A stretch of 37,866 nt of DNA from Solirubrobacterales bacterium (GTDB lineage Bacteria; Actinomycetota; Thermoleophilia; Solirubrobacterales; Solirubrobacteraceae): assembly GCA_019244395.1 (NCBI GenBank), contig JAFASQ010000499.1:1-37866 (forward strand), read 5' to 3'. Under the pieces are notes generated by a model, which worked only from the letters and a program-made list of their open reading frames with translations, made no database searches and was not told the DNA's origin. Positions 23,286 through 31,763 of the stretch are shown piece by piece. Both the position numbers and the translations under genes were made by a program. Numbering within the stretch: position 1 is the first letter of the stretch; the number at the start of each line of letters is the position of its first letter.

Positions 23286-24116
23286 TCAGCGTCCCTGCCA
23301 GCGCGGTGGACGTTTCTCGGAAAATGCGCGAACTCCCTCGCGGAAGTCCGCGGAGGCGAAGCAGGCGCGGCGCAGCTCGATCAGCTCGCGTTCGGTGGCG
23401 GGGTCCATCGTCGCCCGCGCGCTCAGGACGGCGTTGATGACGCGTTTGTTGCCCGCCTGGGCCAGCGGCGCGTTGGCCGCGATCTCGCTGGCCAGCTCGA
23501 CCGCCTCCTCGCCGATCCGTCCCTCTTGGGCGATGGCGTTGACCAGGCCCCAATCCTTCGCGGTCCGCGCGTCGATTCGCCGCCCGACCAGGAACAGTTC
23601 GCGCGTACGGGGGGCGCCGATCGTCTCGATGAACTTGCCGATCCCGGTGTGCGAGTAGACCAGGCCGAGCTTGGCCGGGGGCATCGCGAGCGCGATTGTT
23701 CCCGCCGCGATGCGCAGGTCGCAGGCCAGCGCAAGCTCGAGCCCGCCCCCGATCGCGTGCCCGTTGAGGGCGGCGAGGGTCGGGAACGGGTAGGCCTCGA
23801 CGGCTTCGAGCGCTGCCGTGAATGGGTGGGCCACGAGTCGCTCCGCCTCGTCGGCGAACACGCCCGGCCCGCGGAGGTCGCCGATGTCGTAACCGGCCGA
23901 GAACGTGTTCTGCTCGCCCGTGATGATCACGCAGCGGGCGTCCAGGCTCGGGAGCGTCACCGCGAAGCCGTCGAGGATCGCGTGGTCCAGCGCGCCGCGC
24001 TTGCCCGGATTGGAGATGGTCAGCCGGGCCACGCCGGGTGCCGGCTCATCGACCAGGAGCCGCCCGCTTTGGAGCGGCTCGTCGGGGTCGCGCCCGGGCG
24101 GCCTATTCGAGGACAA
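23286..24116 (-). CDS. Enoyl-CoA hydratase/isomerase family (crotonase fold), possibly a decarboxylase
   Basis: 276-residue crotonase-fold enzyme acting on acyl-CoA. The oxyanion hole is formed by EQNTFSAGYDIGDL and NGHAIGGGLELALACD, with Glu127 conserved. The second Glu of true hydratases is replaced: the loop reads AMPPAKLGLVYSHTGI with Pro147 at that place. This resembles methylmalonyl-CoA decarboxylase (ScpB-type TPANLGVPY) more than hydratases. Start TTG 24116 has GGGAG 9 bases upstream and overlaps the biotin carrier gene by 14 bases, so the two are co-translated. A role in carboxylation/decarboxylation of acyl-CoA is an inference from this pairing. Confidence 0.85.
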   Translation of the reverse strand: MSSNRPPGRDPDEPLQSGRLLVDEPAPGVARLTISNPGKRGALDHAILDGFAVTLPSLDARCVIITGEQNTFSAGYDIGDLRGPGVFADEAERLVAHPFTAALEAVEAYPFPTLAALNGHAIGGGLELALACDLRIAAGTIALAMPPAKLGLVYSHTGIGKFIETIGAPRTRELFLVGRRIDARTAKDWGLVNAIAQEGRIGEEAVELASEIAANAPLAQAGNKRVINAVLSARATMDPATERELIELRRACFASADFREGVRAFSEKRPPRWQGR

Positions 24117-24315
24117 CGAGCGCGTCTCCCTCGGAGACCGACTGCCCCTCCTCGACCAGAATCTCCTTCACCACGCCGGGATCCTCGGCCTCCACCGGCA
24201 TCTCCATCTTCATCGACTCGAGGATCACGACCGTGTCGCCTTCCTGCACGCGGTCGCCGACCTCAACCTCGATCTTCCAGACGGTTCCGGTGATGTGGGC
24301 CTCGACGTCCGGCAA
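24103..24315 (-). CDS. Stand-alone biotin/lipoyl carrier protein (BCCP-like)
   Basis: 70-residue swinging-arm domain. The modification site is Lys36 in LESMKMEMPVEA, the standard biotinyl sequence; ITGTVWKIEVEVGDRVQEGD and VSEGDALVVLE form the two symmetrical halves of the flattened barrel. It resembles the ~70-residue biotinylated TB7.3-type proteins of mycobacteria. TTG 24315 is the start, with GGAGG 10 bases upstream. It would carry CO2 on biotin between carboxylase subunits that are not in this window, or serve the overlapping crotonase-fold enzyme. Confidence 0.92.
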   Translation of the reverse strand: MPDVEAHITGTVWKIEVEVGDRVQEGDTVVILESMKMEMPVEAEDPGVVKEILVEEGQSVSEGDALVVLE

Positions 24316-24374
24316 TGCTCGTCAGCCTCCTGTGCTCGTGGGACGCGCCGGAGGATATGCGACCGGCAGTCCGA

Positions 24375-24782
24375 CTAAAACGGGCAGTCGAACGAGTAAC
24401 GATGGAACGCGTATGGCGGCGCGCCGCTCGGGAACGTGAACGTCGCGCGACGGAAGGCCAGATTCGGCCGGCCCGGGCAGGTTTGCGGTGTTGACAGCGT
24501 CACTTTCACCGGTCGAGTCACCGTGTGTCCGGCCGAGCAGGTCGGGGTGCACGTGTTCTGGTTGTAGTCCCCGGTGGCGACCGCCTTGGTGCGGTTCCAG
24601 CTCGACCACCTCAGCTTGCCCAGCCAGATACCCGCGTCCCCGCAGGACAGGATGATGCGGGCCGGCTTGTACTGCTCGCGACCGCAGTTGATCGCGCGGA
24701 CCTGGCTGCCGGCGGCCGCGATCGCGATCGAGGGCACGGCCAACAGCGTGACCACGATCGCGATTCGCAGGGCGCCACGCAT
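24375..24782 (-). CDS. Secreted six-cysteine protein of unknown function
   Basis: 135 residues, not recognised as a named family. A clear signal peptide (RIAIVVTLLAVPSIAIAAAG) leaves a mature protein of about 112 residues with six Cys (in INCG, LSCG, NTCTPTC, QTCPG and the C-terminal DCPF), which probably form disulphides outside the cell. GDAGIWLGKLRWSSWN has an Asp-Gly-Trp pattern seen in many short actinobacterial exported proteins. Start ATG 24782. It sits 7 bases from the stop of the aldo/keto reductase on the same strand, so it may be co-transcribed. Confidence 0.75.
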   Translation of the reverse strand: MRGALRIAIVVTLLAVPSIAIAAAGSQVRAINCGREQYKPARIILSCGDAGIWLGKLRWSSWNRTKAVATGDYNQNTCTPTCSAGHTVTRPVKVTLSTPQTCPGRPNLAFRRATFTFPSGAPPYAFHRYSFDCPF

Positions 24783-24788
24783 TGACGA

Positions 24789-25628
24789 CTAACCCTCGAA
24801 ACTGTCGGGATCGGGGCCGGTGCGCTCGCCGCGGTCCAGCTCGGACAGCCGCCGCATCTGAGCGTTGCTCAGCTCGAAGTCGAACACCTGGAAATTCTCC
24901 TCGATCCGAGAGGGTGTCACAGACTTCGGGATGACGATGTTGCCGAGCTGGATGTGCCAGCGCAGCACCACCTGGGCCGGAGTGCGGCCGTGACCGGACG
25001 CGATCTTCTCGATCGCCGGGTCATCCAGGAGCTGGCCCTTGCCGAGCGGGCTCCAGGCCTCGGTGAGGATGCCGTGCTCGGCGTGGTAGCGCCGGAGCTC
25101 GGGCTGCTGGAGGCGGGGATGCAGCTCGACCTGGTTGACCGTAGGCACGACGCCGGTGGCGTCAATGATCCGCTCGAGGTGCTCGATCTGGAAATTCGAG
25201 ACGCCGATCGAGCGCACGCTGCCCTCGTCCTTCAGGCCGCACAGGGTCTCCCACGTCTCCAGGTACAGATCCTTGCTGGGAATCGGCCAGTGGATCAGGT
25301 ACAGGTCGATGTAGTCGCCGCCCAGCTTCTCGAGGCTCTGCTGGAAGGCACGCCGCGCCCGGTGGCGTCCGTGCTCGGGGTTGGCCAGCTTGGTGGTGAT
25401 GAACACGTCGCTGCGTTCGAGGCCGCTGGCTTGAAGGGCGTCGCGGACACCCTCCTCATTGCCGTAGGCGGCGGCGGTGTCGATCAGCCGGTAGCCGGTC
25501 TTCAGGGCGTGAGAAACCGTCTCAGCCGTCTCTTCGGCCGGCACCTGGAAGACGCCGAAGCCGAGCTGGGGAATGCGATTGCCGTCGTTCAGGTCCACAA
25601 AAGGGACCGGTGTGGTCTGAGTTGTCAT
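24789..25628 (-). CDS. Aldo/keto reductase
   Basis: 279-residue NADPH-dependent aldo/keto reductase of the AKR5 (2,5-diketo-D-gluconate reductase-like) group, acting in the cytosol on aldehydes and ketones. The catalytic tetrad is complete: Asp50 (GYRLIDTAAAYGN), Tyr55, Lys80 (VFITTKLAN) and His113 (LYLIHWPIP). GVSNFQIEHLERI and NQVELHPRLQQPELRRY are family motifs, and VIPKSVTPSRIEENFQVFDF binds the NADPH phosphate. Start ATG 25628 has GGAAG upstream. Exact substrate unknown. Confidence 0.94.
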   Translation of the reverse strand: MTTQTTPVPFVDLNDGNRIPQLGFGVFQVPAEETAETVSHALKTGYRLIDTAAAYGNEEGVRDALQASGLERSDVFITTKLANPEHGRHRARRAFQQSLEKLGGDYIDLYLIHWPIPSKDLYLETWETLCGLKDEGSVRSIGVSNFQIEHLERIIDATGVVPTVNQVELHPRLQQPELRRYHAEHGILTEAWSPLGKGQLLDDPAIEKIASGHGRTPAQVVLRWHIQLGNIVIPKSVTPSRIEENFQVFDFELSNAQMRRLSELDRGERTGPDPDSFEG

Positions 25629-25687
25629 ATCGAGAGGCTTCCATGGACCGGCGGCCGTGAATCACGGATCACGGATCGCAAATGGCG

Positions 25688-25693
25688 TAGCCT
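25688..25693 (+). promoter_or_regulatory. -10 box of the YbjQ-pair operon
   Basis: TAGCCT, then 6 bases, then GTG 25700: a leaderless layout. Just upstream a tandem ATCACGG repeat (25661-25674) could bind a regulator. Confidence 0.4.
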
Positions 25694-25699
25694 GAGGCC

Positions 25700-26092
25700 G
25701 TGTCATCGGAAGGCACCGAGATCGACCTGCATCTGCTGTCGGCGTCACTGCGGGCCGATGCAAGCGATCTGGGAGTGTTTGTGGACAGTCTCGCCGCGCG
25801 CCTCGAGGACGCCCTCCCCGGTCGCGCGCGCGTGTATCGCTGGCGCGAGCGCATGTTCGGCTCCAAGCTGGTGCGGAAGATCACGATCGATGCGGGCGAT
25901 CAGCGGCTCGAGCTCGAGTACAAGGGTGGCGCACTCCAGACCACCTGCGCGCGGATGTCCGGCGGCATCGTCTTGAAGACCGAGCCGCTCGACTTCGACG
26001 CATGGCTGACGGCGCTGACCGAGGCTCTGGCCGCGGAGGCTCAGCGCAACGAGGTGGCCAGGAAGGCGCTCGAGCGCCTGCTGATGCAATGA
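25700..26092 (+). CDS. Small conserved-looking cytosolic protein, partner of the YbjQ-type gene
   Basis: 130 residues, not recognised. No membrane segment or signal. Residues 1-45 are helical (LHLLSASLRADASDLGVFVD), followed by strand-rich RVYRWRERMFGSKLVRKITI and LELEYKGGALQTTCARMSGG, then a long C-terminal helix (DAWLTALTEALAAEAQRNEV). GTG 25700 follows a TAGCCT box. It lies 21 bases ahead of the YbjQ-type gene and shares its transcript; proteins of this size next to YbjQ/DUF74 genes suggest a functional pair (inference). Confidence 0.7.
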   Translation: MSSEGTEIDLHLLSASLRADASDLGVFVDSLAARLEDALPGRARVYRWRERMFGSKLVRKITIDAGDQRLELEYKGGALQTTCARMSGGIVLKTEPLDFDAWLTALTEALAAEAQRNEVARKALERLLMQ

Positions 26093-26113
26093 GTCGACAG
26101 GAGCGGAGGACCG

Positions 26114-27019
26114 ATGGGATTTCTCAAGCGTGAAGACGACGACTACGCGCAAGCGCCGGCGCAGGTGGCGCCGGCACCTCCGGACGAGGCGCCGCGTCAG
26201 GCCGCGTACGAGGCGGGGTCGCTGGCCGGTATCCCCGAGTCGGGGATCGAGCGAATCGAGCGGATGAAGCAGGAGGTCGCGCGGGGGTTCTTCACCAGTG
26301 ACCTGTCGGTGAACGAGTTCCTGCTCGTAAAGCAGGCCGGGTTTGAGCCGCTCGGGCTGGTGCTTGGGAGCTCGATTTACCACATCGGCTTTCAGCAGGC
26401 GATGTGGAACCAGAGCCAGGAGCTCGGCGTGCTGACCCAGGCCATGTACCACGCGCGCGAGCTGGCCATGACGCGCATGGAGGAGGAAGCCGACCAGCTC
26501 GGGGCGGACGGGATCGTCGGGGTGAGGCTGGACATCGGGCGCTACGAGTGGGGCGCGGACCTGGCCGAGTTCATCGCGGTGGGCACCGCGGTCAGGCACC
26601 GAGCCGGCGAGCTGCACCGTGCGCCGAACGGCCGTCCGTTCACCTCGGACCTGAGCGGCCAGGACTTCGCCACGCTGCTGCGAGCCGGATACCGGCCGGT
26701 GGGGATGGTGATGGGCAACTGCGTCTACCACGTGGGGCGCCAAGGGATGCTCGCTTCGCTCAAGCAGGTTGGGCGCAACGTGGAGATGCCCAACTACACC
26801 CAGGCGCTGTACGAGGCACGCGAGTTGGCCATGGAGCGCATGCAGCGCGAGGCCGACGAGGTGCGGGCGGGCGGAATCGTGGGAGCCCGGATCGTCGAGC
26901 GCAGCCACGGATGGGGATCGCACGTGATCGAGTTCTTCGCGATCGGCACCGCGGTGGTGGCGACGACCACCGAGCACGAGATCGAGAAGCCGTCAATGGT
27001 GCTGCCGTTGAGCGGTTAG
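26114..27019 (+). CDS. Double YbjQ (DUF74, heavy-metal-binding-like) domain protein
   Basis: 301 residues. Two homologous ~115-residue units follow a polar N-terminus: one opens FFTSDLSVNEFLLVKQAGFE and ends DLAEFIAVGTAV, the other opens PFTSDLSGQDFATLLRAGYR and ends HVIEFFAIGTAV. Each has YHxG, the helix ARELAMxRMxxEAD and a GGIVG/DGIVG strand. YbjQ proteins form pentamers and were named for possible metal binding; their job is unsettled. Start ATG 26114 has GGAGCGGAGG upstream. With two domains per chain the ring would need a different subunit count than usual. Confidence 0.87.
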   Translation: MGFLKREDDDYAQAPAQVAPAPPDEAPRQAAYEAGSLAGIPESGIERIERMKQEVARGFFTSDLSVNEFLLVKQAGFEPLGLVLGSSIYHIGFQQAMWNQSQELGVLTQAMYHARELAMTRMEEEADQLGADGIVGVRLDIGRYEWGADLAEFIAVGTAVRHRAGELHRAPNGRPFTSDLSGQDFATLLRAGYRPVGMVMGNCVYHVGRQGMLASLKQVGRNVEMPNYTQALYEARELAMERMQREADEVRAGGIVGARIVERSHGWGSHVIEFFAIGTAVVATTTEHEIEKPSMVLPLSG

Positions 27020-27024
27020 TCGAC

Positions 27025-27030
27025 TAGCGT
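27025..27030 (+). promoter_or_regulatory. -10 box of the plsC-like gene
   Basis: TAGCGT followed by 7 bases and ATG 27038, again a leaderless spacing, only 5 bases after the upstream stop codon. Confidence 0.35.
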
Positions 27031-27037
27031 TCGCCAC

Positions 27038-27817
27038 ATGCCCGACGTCGAGCTCAGGCCCCAGGTCTACAAGGACGCGCGCCCGAAGGAGGAGTTCGAC
27101 CGCTACCACGCTCTGATCCGCGACCACGAGCCCGAGGCCAAGGTGTACGAGCCGGTCCGGGTGGGCACCGTGATCTGGGCGTTATTGGCCTACCGAGCCC
27201 GGGGATACGGCAGCGAGAATGTGCCCAATGGGCCGGTCATCCTGGCCCCCAACCACGCCTCGTTCATGGATCACTTCTTCGCCGGCGCGTTCATCCGGCG
27301 GCGGGTCCAGTTCATGGGCAAGTCCCAGCTGTTCAAGGGGATCGGGGCATGGGTGTTCAGCCACGGAGGGGTGTTCCCGGTCCGGCGCGGCTACCACGAC
27401 GAGGAGGCGTTCATCACCGCGTTCCGGATCCTGGCCCGCGGTGGGGCGATCGTCATGTACTGCGAGGGCGGGCGGTCGCGAACCGGGAAGATGGCCGACG
27501 AGGCGCGGCCTGGGATCGGGCGCTTGGCGCTCGGGTCGGGGGTGCCGGTGGTGCCGGTGGCGATTCTCGGGTCCTACCAGGTGCGCAACTGGAGGCGGCT
27601 TCAGTTCCCCCAGGTGACAGTCCAGTTCGGCCAGCCGTTCCGCTTCGAGATGATCGAGCATGCGACGCGCGAGCAGCAGCAGGAGGCGGCCGACTACATC
27701 CTCGAGCGGATCCGCGACCTCCACTCAGAGCTCACGCGGGTAGGGCGCCGAGGAGCGCGCCGCGCGGCCCGCGCCCGGAGGCGGGAGGCTTCCCCCAAGG
27801 CCGCGCGTCAAGGTTAG
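27038..27817 (+). CDS. 1-acylglycerol-3-phosphate acyltransferase (PlsC-like)
   Basis: 259-residue membrane-associated acyltransferase of phospholipid synthesis. The HX4D catalytic motif is NHASFMDHF (about 72-80); the second block is FPVRRGYHDEEA, the third EGGRSRTGKMADEARPGIGR (about 142-161) and the fourth VPVVPVAILGS. One hydrophobic stretch near 45-60 may anchor it. The C-terminal 25 residues are very Arg-rich. Start ATG 27038 follows a TAGCGT box. It converges with the acyl-CoA ligase gene, and both act on fatty acyl groups. Confidence 0.92.
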   Translation: MPDVELRPQVYKDARPKEEFDRYHALIRDHEPEAKVYEPVRVGTVIWALLAYRARGYGSENVPNGPVILAPNHASFMDHFFAGAFIRRRVQFMGKSQLFKGIGAWVFSHGGVFPVRRGYHDEEAFITAFRILARGGAIVMYCEGGRSRTGKMADEARPGIGRLALGSGVPVVPVAILGSYQVRNWRRLQFPQVTVQFGQPFRFEMIEHATREQQQEAADYILERIRDLHSELTRVGRRGARRAARARRREASPKAARQG

Positions 27818-27947
27818 GAAGGTTTTAGCGAGCGTTGATTCGGATAGAACCGGCGCCGAAGCGCGCTGGCGCGGGGGGCAGGGTGAGCCGTCGCGCCGGA
27901 GCCGCATCGATGCGGCCGGTCCGGGCCGGTTCTCACCCGGCCGGTTC

Positions 27948-29579
27948 TTAGGCGGTTGCGATCGCGGCGGCCCGGGCGAGCCCGAGCTCCTCGGTCGCCA
28001 CCTCGCGCATCTTGAACTTCTGCACCTTGCCGGTCACCGTCATCGGGAAGGAATCGACGAGCTTCACGTAGCGCGGGATCTTGAAGTGGGCGATTTGACC
28101 TCTGCAGAACTCCTTGACGTCATCGTCGGTGAGCGACGCCCCCGGGCGCAGGATGATCCACGCCATCAGCTCCTCGCCGTAGCGCTCGTCGGGGACGCCG
28201 ATCACCTGGACGTCGGCGATCGCGGGGTGCGTGTACAGGAACTCCTCGATCTCGCGCGGGTAGACGTTCTCGCCGCCGCGGATGACCATGTCCTTAATTC
28301 GTCCGACGATGCGTACATAGCCCTGATCGTCCATCGTGGCCAGGTCGCCGGTGTGCATCCACCGCCGGGCGTCGATCGCGTCCGCGGTCCGCTCGGGGTC
28401 GTTCCAGTAGCCGCGCATCACCACGTAGCCGCGGGCCAGGAACTCGCCCGGCTCGCCGCGGGGGAGGGTGCGGCCGGTGGCCGGGTCGACGACCTTGATC
28501 TCGACATGCGGCGCGACCTCGCCCACCGTGCCGCAGCGGTTCTCGAGCGTGTCGTCGCAGCGCACTTGGGTGGTGACCGGCGAGGTCTCGGTCATGCCGA
28601 ACGCGATGCTCATCTCGCCGATCCCCATCTCGGCGCTCACCCGTTTCATGACCTCGATCGGGCAGGGGGATCCGGCCATGATCCCGGTCCGCAGCGTGCT
28701 GTAGTCGAACTCGGCGAAGCGCTCGTGGCCGAGCTCGGCGATGAACATCGTGGGCACGCCGTAGAGGCTCGTGCAGCGCTGATCCGCACAGGCCCGGAGC
28801 GTGGCCAGCGGGTCGAAGACTTCGGCCGGATAGACCATGCAGGCGCCGTGCGAAGTGGCGGCCAGGTTGCCCAGCACCATGCCGAAGCAGTGGTAGAGCG
28901 GGACGGGAATGCACACCCGGTCACGCTCGGTGTAGCCGAGCAGGGCGCCGACGAAGTATCCGTTGTTGAGGATGTTGTGGTGGGTAAGCGTGGCGCCCTT
29001 GGGGAAGCCGGTGGTGCCGCTCGTGTACTGGATGTTGATCGGATCGTCGAAGTCGAGCTCATCGCCATGCGCGCGCAGGTCACCGGTGAAGCCCTGGCCC
29101 GAGGCCAGCTCCTCCCACTCCGGCGTCTCGAAGAACACCGCTCGTTCCAGCTGGGGAAGGTCGGGCCGGACCTGGTCGACCATCGCCACGAAGCTGGAGC
29201 CCTTGAGCTCCTGGCTCGAGATGATCCAGCGGCAGCCCGACTGGCCGAGCGCGTATTGCAGTTCGCTCACCCGGTAGGCCGGATTGATGTTGACGAGGAT
29301 GATCCCGGCCTTGGCCGTCGCGTACTGGGTCAGGGTCCATTCGGCCCGGTTCGGCCCCCACACTCCGACCCGGTCGCCCTTATGCAGGCCGGCGGCGAGC
29401 AAGCCGCCGGCGAGGCGGTCCACGGCTTCGCCGAACTCGGCGTAGGTGTAACGCAGCCCCTGCGGCCAGGACACGAGCGCGTCAGCGTCCGGAACGCGGG
29501 CGATCGTCCGGTCGAGGTTGTGGCCGATCGTCTCGCCGAGCAGCGGCTCCGGACAGGCGCCGTGTGCATAGGACAGCAT
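27948..29579 (-). CDS. AMP-binding acyl-CoA synthetase/ligase
   Basis: 543-residue adenylate-forming enzyme that activates a carboxylic acid with ATP and joins it to CoA. The phosphate loop is [18 protein letters not shown] (about 184-201); [32 protein letters not shown] with [12 protein letters not shown], the hinge [20 protein letters not shown] and the C-terminal Lys motif [13 protein letters not shown] are all intact. The pattern fits the medium/long-chain fatty-acyl-CoA synthase type found widely in actinobacteria. Start ATG 29579 has AAGGAG 9 bases upstream. Chain length preference unknown. Confidence 0.93.
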   Translation of the reverse strand: MLSYAHGACPEPLLGETIGHNLDRTIARVPDADALVSWPQGLRYTYAEFGEAVDRLAGGLLAAGLHKGDRVGVWGPNRAEWTLTQYATAKAGIILVNINPAYRVSELQYALGQSGCRWIISSQELKGSSFVAMVDQVRPDLPQLERAVFFETPEWEELASGQGFTGDLRAHGDELDFDDPINIQYTSGTTGFPKGATLTHHNILNNGYFVGALLGYTERDRVCIPVPLYHCFGMVLGNLAATSHGACMVYPAEVFDPLATLRACADQRCTSLYGVPTMFIAELGHERFAEFDYSTLRTGIMAGSPCPIEVMKRVSAEMGIGEMSIAFGMTETSPVTTQVRCDDTLENRCGTVGEVAPHVEIKVVDPATGRTLPRGEPGEFLARGYVVMRGYWNDPERTADAIDARRWMHTGDLATMDDQGYVRIVGRIKDMVIRGGENVYPREIEEFLYTHPAIADVQVIGVPDERYGEELMAWIILRPGASLTDDDVKEFCRGQIAHFKIPRYVKLVDSFPMTVTGKVQKFKMREVATEELGLARAAAIATA

Positions 29580-29674
29580 CGCTATTCGCTCCTTCCTCGA
29601 TCGAGAGAACGATCCTACTGTCCGAGCGTGACCCCGTCACCGGGTAGTCGTCCCAGCGGAAGTTTCGCCCGGAA

Positions 29675-29726
29675 GTCCGGGCTCGCATTACGGCTGGAAC
29701 GTTGAGGGCAGCGCGACTAGGGTGTC
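29675..29726 (+). repeat. Promoter-bearing direct repeat, copy 1
   Basis: About 52 bases nearly repeated at 30174. Shared blocks are GTCCGGGC, GCATTACGG, TGGAACGTTGAGGG and ACTAG at identical spacing. It contains TGGAAC (29695-29700), a 17-base gap and TAGGGT (29718-29723), i.e. a promoter for the gene at 29733. Confidence 0.7.
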
Positions 29727-29732
29727 GCGCCG

Positions 29733-30257
29733 GTGACCGTGCTCCGTCAAGAGCTCCTCCGTGGCCGCGCGGTCGCGGTGGCGGGTGGGGTGCCGCGAGT
29801 CGTGATTGATGGTTTGGTTGGTCTCGGAGCACGGTTGGAGCAGCTCGATGTGGGCCTCGACGAAGATCGAACGCGGGAGTGGGCAATCGCGGCCTCGCCG
29901 CTGCACGCGCTGGTGTTCGACGCGCGGCCCGCGTTCGGCGAGGGGGGTGAGGCCGAGCTGGGCAAGGCGCTCGAGCGGGCCTGGGTCGCCACGCGAGGCG
30001 TGGCGACGGGAGCGCTGATTCCCGGCGGGGCCGGCAAGGTGCTCCTGATCGCGCCGCGCTCGCGCGCCGGCTCGTTCGCGGCGGCGGCGCGCGCCGCGCT
30101 CGAGAACCTGGCGCGAACGTTGTCGGTCGAGTGGGCCAGGTACGGAGCGACCGCGGTGGCCGTCGCGCCGGGCGTCCGGGCCGGCATTACGGGTGGAACG
30201 TTGAGGGGAGGGCCACTAGCCTCCCCGGGCGATGAGGAGCCTTCCCAACTGGCTTGA
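29733..30257 (+). CDS. Degenerate, C-terminally replaced SDR-like protein
   Basis: 174 residues. The stretch GKVLLIAPRSRAGSFAAAAR and AALENLARTLSVEWARYG, then VAVAPG, matches strands 5-6 and the helix of short-chain dehydrogenases, but the YxxxK pair is lost (Ala and Arg there) and the N-terminal cofactor loop is poor. After VAPG the sequence runs into the second copy of a ~50-bp direct repeat, so its last ~25 residues are encoded by the promoter of the next gene and overlap nnr by 26 bases. The usual SDR C-terminus is absent. GTG 29733 lies 9 bases after TAGGGT. Either a truncated gene or a short enzymatically dead member. Confidence 0.6.
   Translation: MTVLRQELLRGRAVAVAGGVPRVVIDGLVGLGARLEQLDVGLDEDRTREWAIAASPLHALVFDARPAFGEGGEAELGKALERAWVATRGVATGALIPGGAGKVLLIAPRSRAGSFAAAARAALENLARTLSVEWARYGATAVAVAPGVRAGITGGTLRGGPLASPGDEEPSQLA
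30174..30225 (+). repeat. Promoter-bearing direct repeat, copy 2
   Basis: Second copy of the repeat at 29675. It contains TGGAAC (30194-30199), a 17-base gap and TAGCCT (30217-30222), then 9 bases to the nnr start. It lies within the end of the SDR-like frame. Confidence 0.7.
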
Positions 30258-31761
30258 CCCGCTGCCCGATGCCCGCGAGCAGCGGGCGCTCGACGAGTGG
30301 GCGATCGCTGAGCGGGGGATCTCCGGCCTCGAGTTGATGGAGCGCGCCGGCACCGGGCTGGCCGACCGGGTCGGATCGCTGGCGCCGGAGGGTCGGGTGG
30401 TCGTGGTGTGCGGCAAGGGGAACAATGGCGGTGACGGGCTGGTGGCGGCGCGCGTGCTGCGCTCGCGCGGCCGCCAGGTGGACGTGCGGTTGCTTGGTTC
30501 GCGGGAGGACCTGCGGGGTGATGCCGCGACCAGCCTGGGGCGCCTGCCCGGCGCGCCGCCGTCGTCGTTCGCGGCGAGCGCGCTGGCCGGTGCCGCGGCG
30601 ATCATCGACGCGATCCTGGGCACTGGCTTCGCGGGTGAGCCGCGGGAGCCGGCGGCCGGCGCGATCGAGGCGATCAACGCGGCCGGTTCGGAGTCGATCG
30701 TGCTCGCCTGCGATGTCCCCAGCGGCGTCGACGCGTCGAGCGGGGAGGTGGCCGGGGTTGCGGTGCGCGCGCGGGCGACCGTGACATTTCACGCGGGGAA
30801 GCCCGGGCTGTGGATCGACCCCGGCAAGACGCACGCCGGCGAGGTGTCGGTGCTCGACATCGGGATCCCGGCCGGGGGCCCCGGGGATCCGCGAACCGGG
30901 ATGATCGCGGACCGCGTGGCGGACGAGATCCCGCGCCGTGGCCGGGCCTCGACCAAGTTCGCGGCGGGCAGCGTGCTCGTGTGCGGGGGCTCGCGGGGAC
31001 TGACCGGAGCGCCGTGCTTGGCCTCCGAGTCCGCCATGCGGGCCGGCGCCGGGTATGTCACCGCGTTCGTGCCGGCGTCACTGAACCCGATCTTCGAGTC
31101 GCGGCTGCTCGAGGTGATGACCGCGCCGCTCCCCGACACGAACGGGTCGCTCGACCCGGTTGGCGTCGAGCAGGTGCTCGAGCGCGTGGAGCGCGCTGAC
31201 GCGCTCGTGCTCGGTCCGGGGCTCGGGCGCACGCCGGGCGCGCTCGAGTTCGCCCGCCAGCTCGCTCACGACGCGCGCCTGCCGCTGCTGCTCGACGCCG
31301 ACGGGCTGAACGCCCACGCGGGCTCACTCGATTGGCTGGCCGAACGCGAGGCGCCCACCGTGCTCACCCCGCACGCCGGCGAGCTGGCGCGGCTGCTCGA
31401 CACGGACAGCGCCTCGGTCGGTGCCCGGCGTCTCGAGAGCGCTCGCGAGGCCTCGCTGCGGGCGCAGGCCATCGTGGTTCTCAAGGGGGACGACACCCTT
31501 GTGGCGAGGCCCGATGGGCACGTAGCAGTCAACCGGGGCGGGGCATCGGCGCTCGCCACCGCCGGCACTGGCGACGTCCTCTCGGGGGTGATCGGAGCGT
31601 TCCTGGCCAAGCGGATGGATCCGTTTCATGCGGCCTGCGCGGGCGTGCTGGTGCACTCCCGCGCCGGTCTGGAGATCGCGCGCGAGATGGGGCCGGAGGG
31701 TGTGATCGCCAGCGACGTGATCGCGGCGCTCCCGCACGCTCGGGCCTCGCTGGAGTCCTGA
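30232..31761 (+). CDS. nnr: Bifunctional NAD(P)H-hydrate epimerase/dehydratase
   Basis: 509-residue metabolite-repair enzyme that restores NAD(P)H from its damaged hydrated form. The N-terminal epimerase domain (about 1-215) shows GKGNNGGDGLVAARVL near 61 and DVPSGVDASSGEV; the C-terminal ADP/ATP-dependent dehydratase (about 225-500) has LGPGLGRTPGALEF, LTPHAGELARLL, VVLKGDDTLVA and the phosphate-binding ATAGTGDVLSGVIGAFLA near 441. Both active sites look whole. ATG 30232 is 9 bases after a TAGCCT box. It leads a run nnr-alr-cca-HIT with gaps of 2, -4 and 11 bases. Confidence 0.95.
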   Translation: MRSLPNWLDPLPDAREQRALDEWAIAERGISGLELMERAGTGLADRVGSLAPEGRVVVVCGKGNNGGDGLVAARVLRSRGRQVDVRLLGSREDLRGDAATSLGRLPGAPPSSFAASALAGAAAIIDAILGTGFAGEPREPAAGAIEAINAAGSESIVLACDVPSGVDASSGEVAGVAVRARATVTFHAGKPGLWIDPGKTHAGEVSVLDIGIPAGGPGDPRTGMIADRVADEIPRRGRASTKFAAGSVLVCGGSRGLTGAPCLASESAMRAGAGYVTAFVPASLNPIFESRLLEVMTAPLPDTNGSLDPVGVEQVLERVERADALVLGPGLGRTPGALEFARQLAHDARLPLLLDADGLNAHAGSLDWLAEREAPTVLTPHAGELARLLDTDSASVGARRLESAREASLRAQAIVVLKGDDTLVARPDGHVAVNRGGASALATAGTGDVLSGVIGAFLAKRMDPFHAACAGVLVHSRAGLEIAREMGPEGVIASDVIAALPHARASLES

Positions 31762-31763
31762 CC

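Noticed and set aside
28086-29705. 539-codon plus-strand frame under the acyl-CoA ligase
   Set aside because: Antisense shadow; the minus strand has all adenylate-forming motifs.
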